Source: Notospermus geniculatus (lineage: Eukaryota > Nemertea > Pilidiophora > Heteronemertea > Lineidae). From it: a stretch of DNA of 64,000 nucleotides. The notes under the pieces are model-generated. The model searched no databases. It saw only the letters and a program-made list of their open reading frames with translations, and was not told the DNA's origin. The stretch covers positions 1 through 64,000 of the forward strand of contig NMRB01003141.1 of NCBI GenBank assembly GCA_002633025.1, in the 5' to 3' direction. This document shows, in pieces, positions 42,094-54,150 of the stretch (within the stretch, counting starts at the first letter, position 1; every line of letters begins with the position of its first letter). Position numbers and translations under genes: made by a program.

Positions 42094-43740
42094 TCGGTAT
42101 GTGATAAACCTTGGAAACAGTGAAACCTTGAAAACAGCCAGAAAACCTTGGAAACACTGGCAAAATTGCTAAAAACACTAAAATAAATCAATAAGAATTC
42201 AAGCTGATTAATCGTACTGTCATGTTTGTAAATTAGCAGTTTGAATGCATCCCTAAATAATGAAAATGAAAAATACCAGACGACACCACTCTGGTTGGTC
42301 TGGATTCCATGTTTTCAGTAACCCAATTTCTTACCTCGTCCCATGCAAAGGCCTCATGTTCAGGTCTCAATCCACTGGCACTGTTCAGTGATGGAAAAAC
42401 TCCAAGGTACATGTACTTTTGACAAGAATTCGACATTGCCCTTTTACTGTAGAAATGCAATCATAATGATATCAAGAGGCCTTATTCATGATGAAATGCA
42501 AAGGAAAACAGAAATGTCAGACTGACAAATCCATCGTCTGCTAACTAGGGCCTACCAGTGTTGTCTGCATCAGCATGGAGGCTGAGGCGGTTGACCTCAA
42601 AAGATGGTGGCTTAGATTGTTTTTCTTCCGAGGATGACCTAATTTAGCTTGGCATCTGACATGTGTCACTGCATACCAGCACTCCCAATCTGGACGCAAA
42701 GGACCCGGAACGCCGCGCAGCGGCCAGATAGCGAAGCTGCTGACGTCACAGGCGGTCCGACTCTAAATTTCTCCTCATGTAAGAAATTCGGCTTCTGGCA
42801 AACAGCGTGCCAAAACCACACAATACGGCATTGTTAAGCGCTCAAACTTCGCATGAAAGTTAAGGAGGACTGGAAATGATGTTTCGATGGCGCAGTTAGT
42901 CACTTCGCTCAGCAGTTTGTTTGTAAATTTAGATTTAATTTCAAACTTATGACTTGATGACGTCACGATGACGTCACAGATTTACCCAAAGCGCATCATA
43001 GCAACGCTACCGTGCGTTGCCGTTGAGGTGTAGCGCACGTCACTGCTGTTGCACGTCTTCGTGGTGTTGCACGTCTTGTTGGTTCACGGCGGCGGAATGA
43101 TCGTTGCTTCACAACCCAGCGCCCCCCGGGTTCGAATCCCGTCCACTGCTTTTTTCCCTTTTCGTCTTTTCTTCTTCTTTTATCATCTTTTGTATTTTAT
43201 TCTTTTTTCTCTTCATTAAGTTATTTTTCGAGATGTTGCAATTGCTACCATATGCGAAAAAAATCATTCAATTAAGGCACAGGATAATCGAGAATTACGA
43301 CAGGGGTACAGCAGTCAGTATTTTCAGTCTGGGCCTGGGCCTAATCCTAATCCTGATGGCAAATGTATCAAAACTGCCGTAACAATAGCAGTAACTGGTT
43401 TTACCCATATAAAAGCAATAATGACGTAGACTACTAACTGCTTCCCTGGCTTCAGTGGACACGTTGGTGTCCCTGAAGCCAGGGAAACAGCCCAGTGGCC
43501 CCATCACCAACAACACACCCAACAAACAAAATATCTCCTTGCCCAGTTTCTTCCACTGGATACCAGGCTCAATTTATTATTGGCTAGGACTAAAAAGTGA
43601 AATATCTAATGGCACTGCGTACACTCGTTCCAAGGTTTTCTGACTGTTTTCAAGGTTTCACTCTTTCCAAGGTTTATCACATACCGTGAGCATCGGCCTT
43701 CGATCATCGAAGATGAATGAGGACAAGCATTCGGTTATCT
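42094..43740. repeat. Region bounded by an inverted repeat; no gene seen inside
   Basis: 42081-42155 (GTATGTGATAAACCTTGG, GTGAAACCTTGAAAACAG) is repeated inverted at about 43625-43705. Inside, 43084-43150 has a lone box B-like GGGTTCGAATCCCGTCC. A GTGTCCCTGAAGCC inverted hairpin lies at 43445-43485. Confidence 0.55.
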
Positions 43741-44694
43741 TTAACCCAACATCTTCATTCCCTGGTGCAATACTACTGGACCTTGGTGCCCTAACGTCCG
43801 GCGGGATCTATACACAGTGTATAACACACTACGCTCAGGATACATGTACATGTACTGTACATGTTGGTTGTACTAAAGGTGAAGTATACGCCCACCTGGA
43901 AGTCTGTAAGAAGATGCTCCTGTCGTGGGCCCCTACCATTACATGCACAGCAACTCTAAAGCAGACTTCAGGACGAAGGTCCAGTCTCATAGAAGCCGTC
44001 TGTCAGTTGACCAATAGGAGTCACTATTGTCCAATTCAATGCCTAGCGGACCCATTCATTGACTGAGCACCAATCAGGAGAATTTTCTACTGTATTGTCA
44101 TGTACACACCTTTGCCAGTCGGACATTCGGTGCTTGCAGGACCTTTCGTTCGGTGTCATCGCTCACTTTACACTCACTCACTTTGCTGAATCCTTGCGGC
44201 ACTTTCTGACATACTCATGACAAAGATTTTTGAAGTCTTTCCTAAACTGAAAACTAGAGTGGAGGTAGATATAAAAGTTGACTGACGAATTCAGCTGCGC
44301 CAGGACACTTGAAGTAGTGTAACTAAGGCTTCTCTAGTCGGGTGTATTATGGTTGAAGTTGTAGACCTCCCAATACAAAAAATGTAAAGGGTACGGAATA
44401 GCAAGGACAATGAATGTAATGGAAACACCTATCAACATCGCTGTCATACCTACTTCACGATTTTCTCTGTTTTTCGTTAAGTCGGTTGCCAGTTTTCGGC
44501 TGACTTGAAGTGTTCGTATGATACAGACATTTCCGATAAGAACGATGAGGGGAGGGAGATAGACGTCGAAGAACTGGTACTTAACCTCCTCAAAAACAGC
44601 AAACCAAACGGGCAAGATTCCTGGCATTGTACACATTGCAAAATGTGAGGGGTTCGTTGGATTAGGCGGGTGAAAATCCCTCCATAGGTTGGTG

Positions 44695-45703
44695 CATGGA
44701 GGTATTATTGAGAAGGAGCGAGCACGGACCTCACATCAAACAGTACAATCATCGTTCCGCTGTTTGCTAAAGTGATTAGGGGGACAGTGTGCGGCAGGTA
44801 TTAAGCCTGTGCTTGCGTTTTATTACCACTATCCGAAGCCCTGATTTGCCCTGTCCCAAAATTTTAACTACCCTAGGGCTAGGCCTAGGCCTATAGCAAG
44901 GCCTAGGCCTAGCTAGGCTAGGCCTCCATGGCCTCCCAGCAGTAGGCCTAGGCATAGCTAGGCCTGCCAAGATGAAGTTACCATAGGTCTCCAAGATGAA
45001 GTTACCATAGGCCTGCCACCTAAGTAGGTCTAGGCCAATTCATTTCTTTTTCTTGTTTGTAGCCTAGGCATAGGGTGGCCTAAGGCCTAAGACCTAGGCT
45101 AATTCATTTTTGTTTCATGTTTTTGTCTAGGGTACCGGTAGGCCTACGCTATGCCTGGCTGCCTAGTTTGGGTTTGGTAATGATTTTACTTGCATTGCAA
45201 TTTTGCAGATCATCATTCGCATACGGAGGGAGACGCTCAATCGATCGCTCTGTCGAAAGTAAATTTGATACGCGCTTAACGTATCCGTGTCCGTATCATC
45301 GATACGTCATTTTCATACGGATACGTCATACGTCATGGCGTTGCCGAAAGTCTCTATTATCATGTTCACCTTAAAACGTAGATATCTTTATTGGAAATTG
45401 GTCTTTTTCGATGATTTTTTCACTAAAATACAGCGGAAAGTATATCAAAAATTGAGTTATCGTCGAAATAGCCGGTTATCTAATTCCCAACGTGGAGAAA
45501 AACGCAAGAATACGATTGGGTCGACGCGATATAAATTATAGATGGCGCTGCACTTTGAGAGTTGTGCGGAATTGATGATTGCCTTCAAGGAGCTCAGCGT
45601 GCGTACCGGACAATAGGCGGGAACAAAGGCAAACAATGGGGGCGTGGAATTGTGGTCACAGGGATTGGGGCCGTGTTCGCTCCTTCTCAATAATACCTCC
45701 ATG
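44695..45703. mobile_element. DNA transposon, 1009 bp, inserted in the GPCR pseudogene
   Basis: Inverted ends CATGGAGGTATTATTGAGAA on both sides (about 35 bp), flanked by GTTGGTG (44688-44694 and 45704-45710). The interior is packed with AGGCCT words (44875-45140) and has a small tandem duplication at 44968-45017. No transposase ORF. Confidence 0.75.
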
Positions 45704-45931
45704 GTTGGTGGAATACAGGACGCAGTGGCCGAGGATGTTCCCCATGAGCAGCAGCCGCGCTCGTCTTTTGTGCACCATACTGCGGCCTTCAGAGGGAAAC
45801 ACACCGCAACCACTCGATCCAGGGTCAGAATCGCGAGACACCAGTGGGAGAGTCCGTAGGCAAAATATCCCAGGAACCAGTATTCCGTGCAAAATACCTT
45901 CCCCCGCGGAATCAGTAGGCCGGGGTCCGAA

Positions 45932-46309
45932 TAAACTCCCTACGCAGTTGTGTACCGCGCCCCCTTCGGTTTACCCGCTCTCCACAACTGCTTAACTTCG
46001 TAAAATTCGCCGCGTTTGGTCAACAGATGGCGCTGAGAGACTCGACCAATGAGAGCACCGAGCAACCGGTAACCAAGCTGGCCTGAGACACTTTTTCATT
46101 GGCCGAGCGGTTCGTAGCCATGGTAGCACAAGGACATCCGTTGCCAACGGGCCAAAGAGTTCTGAAAGCAGCGTGCTGATAGGCTGTAAAACTCGCGCCA
46201 GGCCCTGACGCCATCTGTTGACCAAACGCGGCGAATTTTACGAAGTTAAGCAGTTGTGGAGAGCGAGTAAACCGAAGGGAGCGCGACTCACAACTGCGTA
46301 GGGAGTTTA
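45932..46309. mobile_element. MITE, 378 bp, inserted in the GPCR pseudogene
   Basis: Inverted repeats of about 100 bp begin TAAACTCCCTACGCAGTTGT. The flanks are the 9-bp direct repeat GGGTCCGAA (45923-45931 and 46310-46318). It sits between the TM2 and TM3 coding parts. The 9-bp duplication fits a Mutator-like family. Confidence 0.85.
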
Positions 46310-46530
46310 GGGTCCGAAATGAGAATGATCTGCTGTATCATTACTGTAGATGTCAGCATGTCGGCGGCTGCCAGTGCCTTAAAGTGAAAACTAGCAACTG
46401 ACCGCTTGTTTACACTCATTGTGAGAAGAGCCAGAGTATTACCGACGTACCCAAAACAAAAAACAGTAATAGCGACGTGAAATGTCATGGCATTGCTTAG
46501 TGGTAATTGGGGTTTAGTTTTCCTGTTCAA

Positions 46531-46984
46531 CCCATGGTCTCACTTGATTATCGTCCTTCCTTTCCCGGGGCCTCGTGGACTAGGATTCAGGCGGGTTAAT
46601 GATCCAAAACATGGCCTAGTCAAGAACGGGTCTGGAAAGTTCGACCTAAACATGCTAAAAGAAATACGTTCATTTCTTCACCCTCAAACCGGAGATATGG
46701 ACGGGACACATTTCAGGTTTTACCCTTTAGATGGCTCCCTTCAACATCTCATATTAATTCTCAGAGGAAAAAGGGCAGCATAATAGGATACTTCAGGCTG
46801 ATCAAACTTTACAAGGCGGATAACGTTGGCTAGAGTAATATTCTGTTTCTAAGTGATGCGCCATCCAGAGGAAGCAGAACAGGGTGTGGTGCCCAATGTG
46901 GGGGTGTAAGTTGCGGAGGTAGCAGTGTGGAGTATACTATATTTTGGGTGTAGGATGAATTGTACAGTATGGAGTGGTGTCACC
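46531..46984. other. Intergenic, no gene seen
   Basis: Upstream of the GPCR pseudogene start; no clear promoter element. Confidence 0.35.
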
Positions 46985-47215
46985 GTGACAGGACAAAACG
47001 TACCCGGACAAAACGTACCTAGGATAAAATATACCGGACAAAAGGTACCGGGACATCAGGTACCCGAACAAAAGGTACCTAGGGCGAAATGTACACAGGG
47101 GACAAAAGGTACATGGGCAAAATGTACCTAGGACAAAACGTACCTAGGACAGAAGGTACCCGGACAAATCGTACCTAGGACAAAAGGTCCCCAGACAAAA
47201 TGTACGTAGGTACCG
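46985..47215. repeat. Degenerate ~17-bp tandem repeat
   Basis: About 13 units of the form GGACAAAA(C/G/T)GTACCTA. Many adjacent GGTACC and CCTAGG palindromes result. No coding potential. Confidence 0.8.
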
Positions 47216-47459
47216 ATTTCATATTTCATGCTAATTTTCTTAGTTCTCACCTCCTGCGTTGCCTGCGCCCATCGGGTGCGTTGTCGTAGGGATGGCTTGT
47301 CCTCGGGGCGAGTTGTGTGGGTTCTTTTTTCCGTTGAATCCGGCTGGTAAATCAGTACAGGTGTGAGAGGGAATGTGTTCTTCTTACACCAGCAAAATAA
47401 AGCGGTCAGCGACCCAAAAAGGGCCCCCCCCCCCCTGTATCCGCGCGTGGGCATCACAA

Positions 47460-48575
47460 TTATCTTTGCTTTTTAAAATGCGTGACGATCTGGCAAGCCA
47501 TGTTTGTTAGTTCATCTTGATAAAGCTTCAGCGTCGATGCATATATGAGAAAGTTAAAGCTGTAATTCATCATTGAAATAGACGTAGTGAACATACCGAC
47601 CAAAAATATCACCTCAATCTCCTGTTCAGTATGCCTCGCGAAATCACTTATGTAGCCAAAATATATCCAAACGGATAAGTACGGGGCGGTACTCACGATG
47701 TATAGCAAACTAATTAGCGACAGGCTTAGTTGACTGCTCCGATCGTTCTTCCGGCCGCCGCTTCCTTGACCAGGTTTTCTGAGGGCAGAAGATGCCCTTT
47801 TCCCCCGCCGAATACCGATTATTATCAGGATGTTTAACACAATAATCAGGCAGCAGGGCAGGGCATGTGACAAGAACTTGTCAATTATCAGTATAAGGAC
47901 ATATATCTCTACAAAGGAGAGGTGCGGAGCGTAGAAAAAACAATTAACTTCAGTTGAACCACTTATCCGGCGCAAGTTGTAATGCACCAAGACAGGAATG
48001 TTCAGCAAAACGAGTGTACTGCAAGTTGTGACAATCAGTAGTCGTCGTCTCCATTCTGTAAATAAAACTTGGACCATTAGTGGTTGTGAGACTCCGACAC
48101 ACCGTTCGAGAGAAAACAATACTAAAATGTACGCGGACATACACGAGGATGCCTTGTACACGTAATGCACGACTTTGCATAGAATGATGGGGGTTAAGGA
48201 GAAACGGGGTTCCATAAAGAAATAGCCCATCGATTCTTCCATAACTCCGGTTACAATCCAGTGATATGTGCCGTAGAGGAGAGTGATCAAGTCGGCGTAG
48301 GCTAGCGGAGTCAAGTACGTCACGGTCACCACATCCTTTCTCTTGCATCTTGTGAAAACTACTATGGATAACACGTTTCCCATTACCCCTACGATTACGA
48401 TGAATCCCATGACGTAGGTGTTGGTGTAATTTGCGAGGTCTCGTATCACGTGCAAGAGGATGGATACATGTATTGTGTCAATTTGGGCAGTTATTTCGTG
48501 AGGTGCCGTAGTTGTCAAATTTGAGTGGGCCATCTCGTCAGTAGGCCGTTCGTTGCACGATATACATGTATACAC
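47460..48575 (-). CDS. Rhodopsin-class (class A) G-protein-coupled receptor, intact single exon
   Basis: 371 codons with seven hydrophobic segments at about residues 54-76, 85-108, 133-156, 178-199, 221-254, 285-308 and 324-346. Features: N-terminal NLT glycosylation site, GNVLSIVVF in TM1, LAYAD in TM2, Cys133 and Cys212 for the usual disulfide, ERC in place of DRY at the end of TM3, and NYSFNFLIY in TM7 in place of NPxxY. The pattern is closest to neuropeptide receptors of the FMRFamide-receptor type; the ligand is unknown. The ATG at residue 1 could be replaced by the one at Met15 just before the glycosylation site. The signal acts at the plasma membrane through G proteins. A decayed relative lies downstream on the same strand at 44178-46530. 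Confidence 0.9.
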   Translation of the reverse strand: MYTCISCNERPTDEMAHSNLTTTAPHEITAQIDTIHVSILLHVIRDLANYTNTYVMGFIVIVGVMGNVLSIVVFTRCKRKDVVTVTYLTPLAYADLITLLYGTYHWIVTGVMEESMGYFFMEPRFSLTPIILCKVVHYVYKASSCMSAYILVLFSLERCVGVSQPLMVQVLFTEWRRRLLIVTTCSTLVLLNIPVLVHYNLRRISGSTEVNCFFYAPHLSFVEIYVLILIIDKFLSHALPCCLIIVLNILIIIGIRRGKRASSALRKPGQGSGGRKNDRSSQLSLSLISLLYIVSTAPYLSVWIYFGYISDFARHTEQEIEVIFLVGMFTTSISMMNYSFNFLIYASTLKLYQDELTNMACQIVTHFKKQR

Positions 48576-50884
48576 GTATTCTACAAGTAGGCCTATTCAC
48601 TTTTCATTGGATTGTGCACTGAACAAAGTTGGCCAATGTTCCATTTCGTACGGAAAATCCCATTTAGCGCTGGATGACAACTGAATTGAGCAGAGAAGCA
48701 CTGTGAGATGATACTGTTCACTGCTCTACATCGGTCGAAAAATTCTCGAGGCAGATTTATGACAGTTTTCCTTCTTTGGATAAAAGCATCACAACTCTGC
48801 ATATAGAACTCCTTATTAAGTGATATTTGCCGCCGTGCACAAACCAAATCTATTTTTATATTGTTTGGCATATTTTTATGGTTGTGATGACGTACGAAAG
48901 GAATCACTATTACCTGTGTGATGTCGCGCTAATTTCGTCATCTTTCATCATTGCCAGTGATACATACATGTACAGTCATGGACGTTAGTTTATCTACCCC
49001 TGATACTTTGAATATCTCAAATACCTCTGGGCCAATTTTTAAATGGTTTGTTCCATATGAAACTACATCTTGTTGTCATATTTCTGCATCAAAATTTTGG
49101 AAATTTGCAAATATCGGAATTATGTAATAGCTGATCAGAAAAAAATCCTAAAAATAAACATTTTTATTATGTAATTTTTTGTGACTTTTGTTGCAGTTTT
49201 GATAGAGTGGAACCTTCTAAGGATCATGGACTTTGTTTCATCAAAATCTGTTGAGTGGTTGCTGAGATATTTGAGATTATCAAAATTTTGACAATTTGAG
49301 ATTTTTTAGTTTTGCACAAAATTTTTATATCAGTAGACAGAGCTCACCTAAAAACCAAGAAATATGAAGTTTTGGAACGTTTAGCCGAAACTGGTAAGAA
49401 GTTAGGCGTGTTTTTCAAAATATCAAAAGGGGCTGTGTACTTAAGGTTGAATTGTACCAAATAAATTTTTGATTATTTATAATAAAGTGACAAAACCCAT
49501 TTTCACAGGGTGATTAGTTAAGAGGTTAAACTAGATTATAAGAATGAAAAATTGGCAAATTTCCCGTTATTTCTACTGAAACAAAAGACCTTTGCAAAAT
49601 GTCATTAAAGTAGTAGAAATACACAAGTCCTTAAAATGCCGTTTACAACACATGTTAAATACATTGTGTACTTTGTATTTATAAGGTTACATTTATTTAT
49701 AACCTTTGTCTTTCATGAAAATGATGACAAATAACACCAATATCCTCTCAAAATTGGCAATTTGTTCAAACTGTAGCAGTGGGGGCGTCATAGAACAGCC
49801 TTTCATGGCTATGGCTTGTTAAGCACAGTCAACAAGGGCAACATAAGCTTGAAAACCTACACAAGTCAGTGGTGAATAATCCATGTCGCAGTTACCTAAT
49901 GAGGTTAGGGTAACGTGGTTTCCTTTCCATCAAGCAATAGCAACTTCAAGGTTGTGCTCAGTCAACTGGTCTACTGTAGTTTGTGGTTTATTGTGTTAAC
50001 TTTATGGTGTGTGTTGCACAGGCCTGGCATTTTGCCTTGTTGAAGTAAGATTGACTTTGGCTACACACGGCCAGGGCAATGGTTTTCAAGTAACTAGAAA
50101 CGGCACTCATTTTTTTGAAGGAATAAAATGTTGGACAGTCTGCAATCAGGTCAGTTGGGCTAATGATGGTAATACCACTGTACTGCTACTTGAAACAGGC
50201 ATGAGAGTTTTTAGATAATAGCCAAAAATCAGGTTTTGTTGGAGAAAATGCTGAGAACCAAAAGTTACTTGATTTCACTTGATTCATCCAAAAATGAAGA
50301 GTTTATGGATGGGGTGGGGGTGGGGGGTATCTTTAGGCTTTCTGTTGACATTGCACTCACATCCCTGTTGAAATGTCAAGCAGATTTTCATTTGAGCTCA
50401 GTCGCATGATTCCCTTTTCACAACCATACATACAATGTAATGATAATAATATGAATAACTTAGCCCAACTTGATTGAATGTGTCCAAAGCACTTGAAGTA
50501 CATTTCACTTACTTCAATAAATCCTTCCTTCGGGTTTGTATTCCATATCCCTGACATGCTGCCGTGTGTCCATCAAGGCAGTGCACAGACTATATTGAGG
50601 AACTAACACCGATTCAATTCAGAACTCCATGATGTAGAATCGTACCTCGCAATATATTTTTGAACGTTAATCCTGATACAAGACAGAATCATTCTTTATC
50701 CTCCTACACAAGTCATCTGACCTTGGATACCTGGTCTCTCCATAGAAAAATGATAACGACTGAGGTTGGTCCTGAGACAAGACAGCCGACTCCATACAGA
50801 ATCACCTTTGTCATCCTACTTCGACATCAGTCCTCAAGACAACACTCTTCACTCCAGTCCTATTCTACTCTGTCACAGGCCACT
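48576..50884. other. Intergenic, no gene seen
   Basis: A 104-codon minus-strand ORF (48593-48907) lies just upstream of the receptor gene and shows no domain. 49000-49700 is AT-rich. A G-rich tract lies at 50310-50330. Confidence 0.35.
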
Positions 50885-51420
50885 TCATGAATGATTCATT
50901 CTCCTTAAAAACAATATATTGATGCTGAAGGAAGTGCCCTGCGTGTCCCGCGGTGATGACAAAATAGGAATTTGCTGATCATCGACCTTCCACCACCGGT
51001 TTTCCTCATCTTTAAGGAAACAGAACCAATGTCCAACGAAACAACTTTGCCCTGTGTGGCATATCATGGCCACAATTTCTTGGCTGTGTAACACCTCGTC
51101 ACAAAAAATTGTTGCGGTATTCTTCTGCATATTTGGCAAGGCTCGGTTTATTTCTAACATTGACACTTGCCCTTCACTACACATCTGTATACCCATACCC
51201 CTTCTGTCACGTGTTCGATTCCTGACAGGATGTCTGCAGGCAAGAGGTATGGGCTCCATGTTGGCAAAATGTTGTCTGTAGATATTGCCAATTGAATGCT
51301 TTTGAGATGTATTAGATGGTAGTGTTAGCCGTAGGAGATATCCATCTCCTCCATCTGCATGTACATCTGCATGTCCCATTGGGCATATCAACTGAACTGG
51401 TCATGTTGTGAAGTACCCAC

Positions 51421-51638
51421 TGTAGTATACTAGGTTTATTGTTCGAGTGTGAGGTTGGTTGATCACATTCCATGTCAGTTAGTTATGTCAATCAGTTTTA
51501 TGGCTGACTGCTTTTATGTAATGTAATCATGTGTTTTATGTTGTGTGCTTGTGTATAGTTAGTTGGAGTTAGAGTGTGGAATAAGAAAGACGTGTATTTT
51601 AGCAGAGCAGGTGTTTGTCAAGTTTTTGGAATATTACA
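51421..51638 (+). repeat. 5' LTR, with primer-binding site at 51640-51652
   Basis: Starts TGTAGTATACTAGG and ends GGAATATTACA. The primer-binding site TGGCGACGAGGGG follows after one or two bases; I did not assign its tRNA. Confidence 0.9.
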
Positions 51639-51703
51639 TTGGCGACGAGGGGTAAGAAGAGAAAGCAGAGAGAATATTAGGAACTGACTCTGAGAAACCG
51701 AGA

Positions 51704-51835
51704 ATGCCGAAGAAGATGCCTACGGTACAGGAAACAGGACTCCGACCTATAGAGGGGAGCGCCCTGTATACTGGATTACCTACGTTTGACCAGTCTAAAG
51801 ATCCGGCAACGCTTTACACGCCCTACGCCCTCTGA
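51704..51835 (+). CDS. Gag N-terminal remnant
   Basis: 43 codons from the first ATG after the LTR (MPKKMPTVQETGLRP) ending at TGA at the junction where most of gag is missing. The capsid region expected between here and the zinc knuckles is absent. Confidence 0.5.
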   Translation: MPKKMPTVQETGLRPIEGSALYTGLPTFDQSKDPATLYTPYAL

Positions 51836-52649
51836 AAATTCGGTTAATTCCATGCGGTCAAAGAAGTCACAAAAGGGCCCGAGGAAGGACACGCATTCGA
51901 AACCTACGGTACCACCTGAGGAACGAAAGAAATTTGACAAATCCCGATGCTATCGCTGTAATCGTTCTGGACACTACGCCAAAGACAAATGTTGTCCCGC
52001 TAAAACGAAGGAATGCAGGAAATGCGGACAAAAGGGTCACTTCGAGGTTTGTTGCAGAACCGATCGGAAGAAGCGAGCCACACAGAAGAAGGACAAAGCT
52101 TGTCGAGTCGAATATGAAATATCATCTTCCGACTCTGATAGTAATGACTATGCGTTCAAAATTCATGGGCCTAACTCTACGAATGCGGGTGTGGTGAATC
52201 TGGAAGTCGGTGGTGTGACGCTGAAATCTGTTTTGATAGATTCGGGAGCAACCTGCAATATTGTTGATAAGGCTACGTGGGAGGACATGAAACGGCAAGG
52301 GGTAAAGTGTTCTTCACGTAAGTCAGAAAAGAAACTGTTCGCATATGGTCAGGAGGAACCCATAGAGGTTATATGGACATTTGATGCTGATATCGTATTC
52401 CAAATGAATGATTCCAAGTGCCATGGTGAATTTACAGTTATAAAAGGGACTGGTAAACCACTCTTGGGTAAAGACACGGCCGAAACGTTAGATCTTCTGA
52501 GGGTTGGACCAAATGTTAAAGAGACACTGAATTCGGTCGCTATGGAAGGATGCGATGCGGATATACGCGGTAAATTTCCAGATGTCTTCAAGGGAATTGG
52601 TAAGCTAAAGAACTTCCAACTCAAGTTGGAAGGTGAGGCGAGAAGGTGA
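51786..52649 (+). CDS. Gypsy nucleocapsid zinc knuckles and aspartic protease
   Basis: 287 codons. Two zinc knuckles: CYRCNRSGHYAKDKC (one residue longer than usual before the last Cys) and CRKCGQKGHFEVCC. Then comes the protease with the active-site motif LIDSGATCNIV at about residue 150. The first residues are probably not native because of the gag deletion. The ORF runs out just before the reverse transcriptase, where one or two single-base shifts occur (52640-52690). Confidence 0.85.
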   Translation: MTSLKIRQRFTRPTPSENSVNSMRSKKSQKGPRKDTHSKPTVPPEERKKFDKSRCYRCNRSGHYAKDKCCPAKTKECRKCGQKGHFEVCCRTDRKKRATQKKDKACRVEYEISSSDSDSNDYAFKIHGPNSTNAGVVNLEVGGVTLKSVLIDSGATCNIVDKATWEDMKRQGVKCSSRKSEKKLFAYGQEEPIEVIWTFDADIVFQMNDSKCHGEFTVIKGTGKPLLGKDTAETLDLLRVGPNVKETLNSVAMEGCDADIRGKFPDVFKGIGKLKNFQLKLEGEARR

Positions 52650-54150
52650 AGCCTGTAGCGCAGCCGCCGAGAAGACTTTTGGGTTGAGGAAGAAAGTTGA
52701 CGAGAAGCTGGACCAACTCTTAGCTGAGGATATAATTGAAGAAGTTCCAGATGAGCCAACAGAATGGGTGTCACCGCTTGTGGTCGTACCAAAGAGCGAC
52801 GGTGATGTACGTGTGTGCGTTGACATGAGACGGGCAAACGACGCCATTACCAGAGAGAGATACGAAATCCCGACGGTTGACGAACTGCTGTACAAGCTCA
52901 ATGGGTCGACGGTGTTCAGCAAAATTGACTTGAAATGGGGTTTTCACCAGATTGAGCTTGATGAACGTTCTCGTGCCATAACGACGTTCGCTACGCACAG
53001 AACCTTGTTCCGTTACAAGCGTCTGATGTTTGGAATAACTTCAGCCCCAGAGAAATTCCACCAGATCGTTCGAGACGTCCTGAAAAACTGTAGAGGGGTG
53101 GAGAATATTGCAGACGACTTGGTGATTCACGATGAAGGACTGGGAGTCGAGCAGCACGATAAGAATCTGTTTGCAGTACTCGAGTGCCTTCGGAAGAGTG
53201 GCTTAACTGCCAACTGGTCAAAGTGTAAATGCCGGATGTCAAGGCTAACGTTCTTTGGTCATGACTTTAGTGAAGACGGAGTGTCGCCCAGCGAAGAGAA
53301 AATCGCCGCCGTTGTGAATGCACAACCTCCACAGAACGCGTCGGAAGTGCGCTCGTTTCTGGGGTTAGCTCAATACTGTGCTAGATTTCTTCCAAATTTC
53401 TCTGAGATCTCAGAACCATTACGGGTTCTCACACGAAAGAATCAGCAGTTTGTGTGGGGAGACGCACAGAAACAGTCGTTTGGAAAGCTGAAAGAACTTA
53501 TGACTAGTGCGGACACGTTGGCTTTCTTCCGAAACGAGTGTAAAACGAGAGTAGTTGCAGACGCGGGTCCCACAGGGCTTGGTGCCGTATTGTTGCAGTT
53601 GCAAAATGATCGATGGAGAGTGGTGTCGTACGCTTCCAGAAACCTCACTGCTGTGGAACGGAGATATTCTCAAACTGAGAAGGAAGCGCTTGCTCTCGTA
53701 TGGGCTTGTGAGAGATTTCATCTCTACTTGTTTGCACGCGAATTCGAACTGGAAACGGACCATAAACCGCTAGAATGTATATTCAAGACAAGGTCAAAAC
53801 CATCCGCTCGTATAGAGAGATGGGTATTGCGAATGCAGAACTACAAGTACAAAGTTGTGTATCGCTCTGGCAAGACGAACATTGCTGATGCGTTATCTAG
53901 GCTGAACCAAACTGCGCCTAAGGACACCAGCGGCGAGGTGGTTGACTTTGTAAAGTTCCTTGCTCAAGAGAGCGCGCCTCATGCTCTTAGCGCAGGAGAG
54001 GTCGAACGCGAATCGGAAAATGATCCAGAACTCATGAGTGTCAGGCACTACATTCAGACGGGGGATTGGTCCAAGTGTAAATTGCCTCAGTTTGTAGCTG
54101 TTAAAGATGAACTGTGTGTGGTTAGGCAAACTTGTTTTGAGAGGGTCTAG
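52633..54150 (+). CDS. Gypsy reverse transcriptase and RNase H
   Basis: 505 codons. Reverse transcriptase motifs: WVSPLVVVPKSDG, FSKIDLKWGFHQIEL, RLMFGITSAPEKF and the catalytic IADD (53107-53118) in place of the commoner YxDD. The connection and RNase H region has VVADAGPTGLGAVL, YSQTEKEALALVWA and TDHKPLE. It converts the RNA to DNA in the cytoplasmic particle. The frame ends early at a shift near 54140. Confidence 0.9.
   Translation: MRREGEACSAAAEKTFGLRKKVDEKLDQLLAEDIIEEVPDEPTEWVSPLVVVPKSDGDVRVCVDMRRANDAITRERYEIPTVDELLYKLNGSTVFSKIDLKWGFHQIELDERSRAITTFATHRTLFRYKRLMFGITSAPEKFHQIVRDVLKNCRGVENIADDLVIHDEGLGVEQHDKNLFAVLECLRKSGLTANWSKCKCRMSRLTFFGHDFSEDGVSPSEEKIAAVVNAQPPQNASEVRSFLGLAQYCARFLPNFSEISEPLRVLTRKNQQFVWGDAQKQSFGKLKELMTSADTLAFFRNECKTRVVADAGPTGLGAVLLQLQNDRWRVVSYASRNLTAVERRYSQTEKEALALVWACERFHLYLFAREFELETDHKPLECIFKTRSKPSARIERWVLRMQNYKYKVVYRSGKTNIADALSRLNQTAPKDTSGEVVDFVKFLAQESAPHALSAGEVERESENDPELMSVRHYIQTGDWSKCKLPQFVAVKDELCVVRQTCFERV

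Larger units (their letters stand above)
44178..46530 (-). pseudogene. Rhodopsin-class GPCR pseudogene split by two transposons
   Basis: On the minus strand, 46530-46319 encodes TM1 (VAITVFCFGYVGNTLALLTM) and TM2 (KALAAADMLTSTVM). After the MITE at 45932-46309 the same frame gives TM3 and its end (FCTEYWFLGYFAYGLSHW, LDRVVAVCFPL). A 1-base shift near 45770-45780 leads into TM4 (RARLLLMGNILGHCVLYSTN). After the element at 44695-45703 the frame continues through ECL2, TM5 (VYLPPLIVLIGNVCIIR) and TM6 (GVSITFIVLAIPYPLHFLYW). A TAG at 44334 is followed in frame by TM7 and helix 8 (LNSSVNFYIYLHSS) to a TGA at 44178. It resembles peptide-type receptors such as the intact neighbour at 47460-48575. 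No function is expected. Confidence 0.8.
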
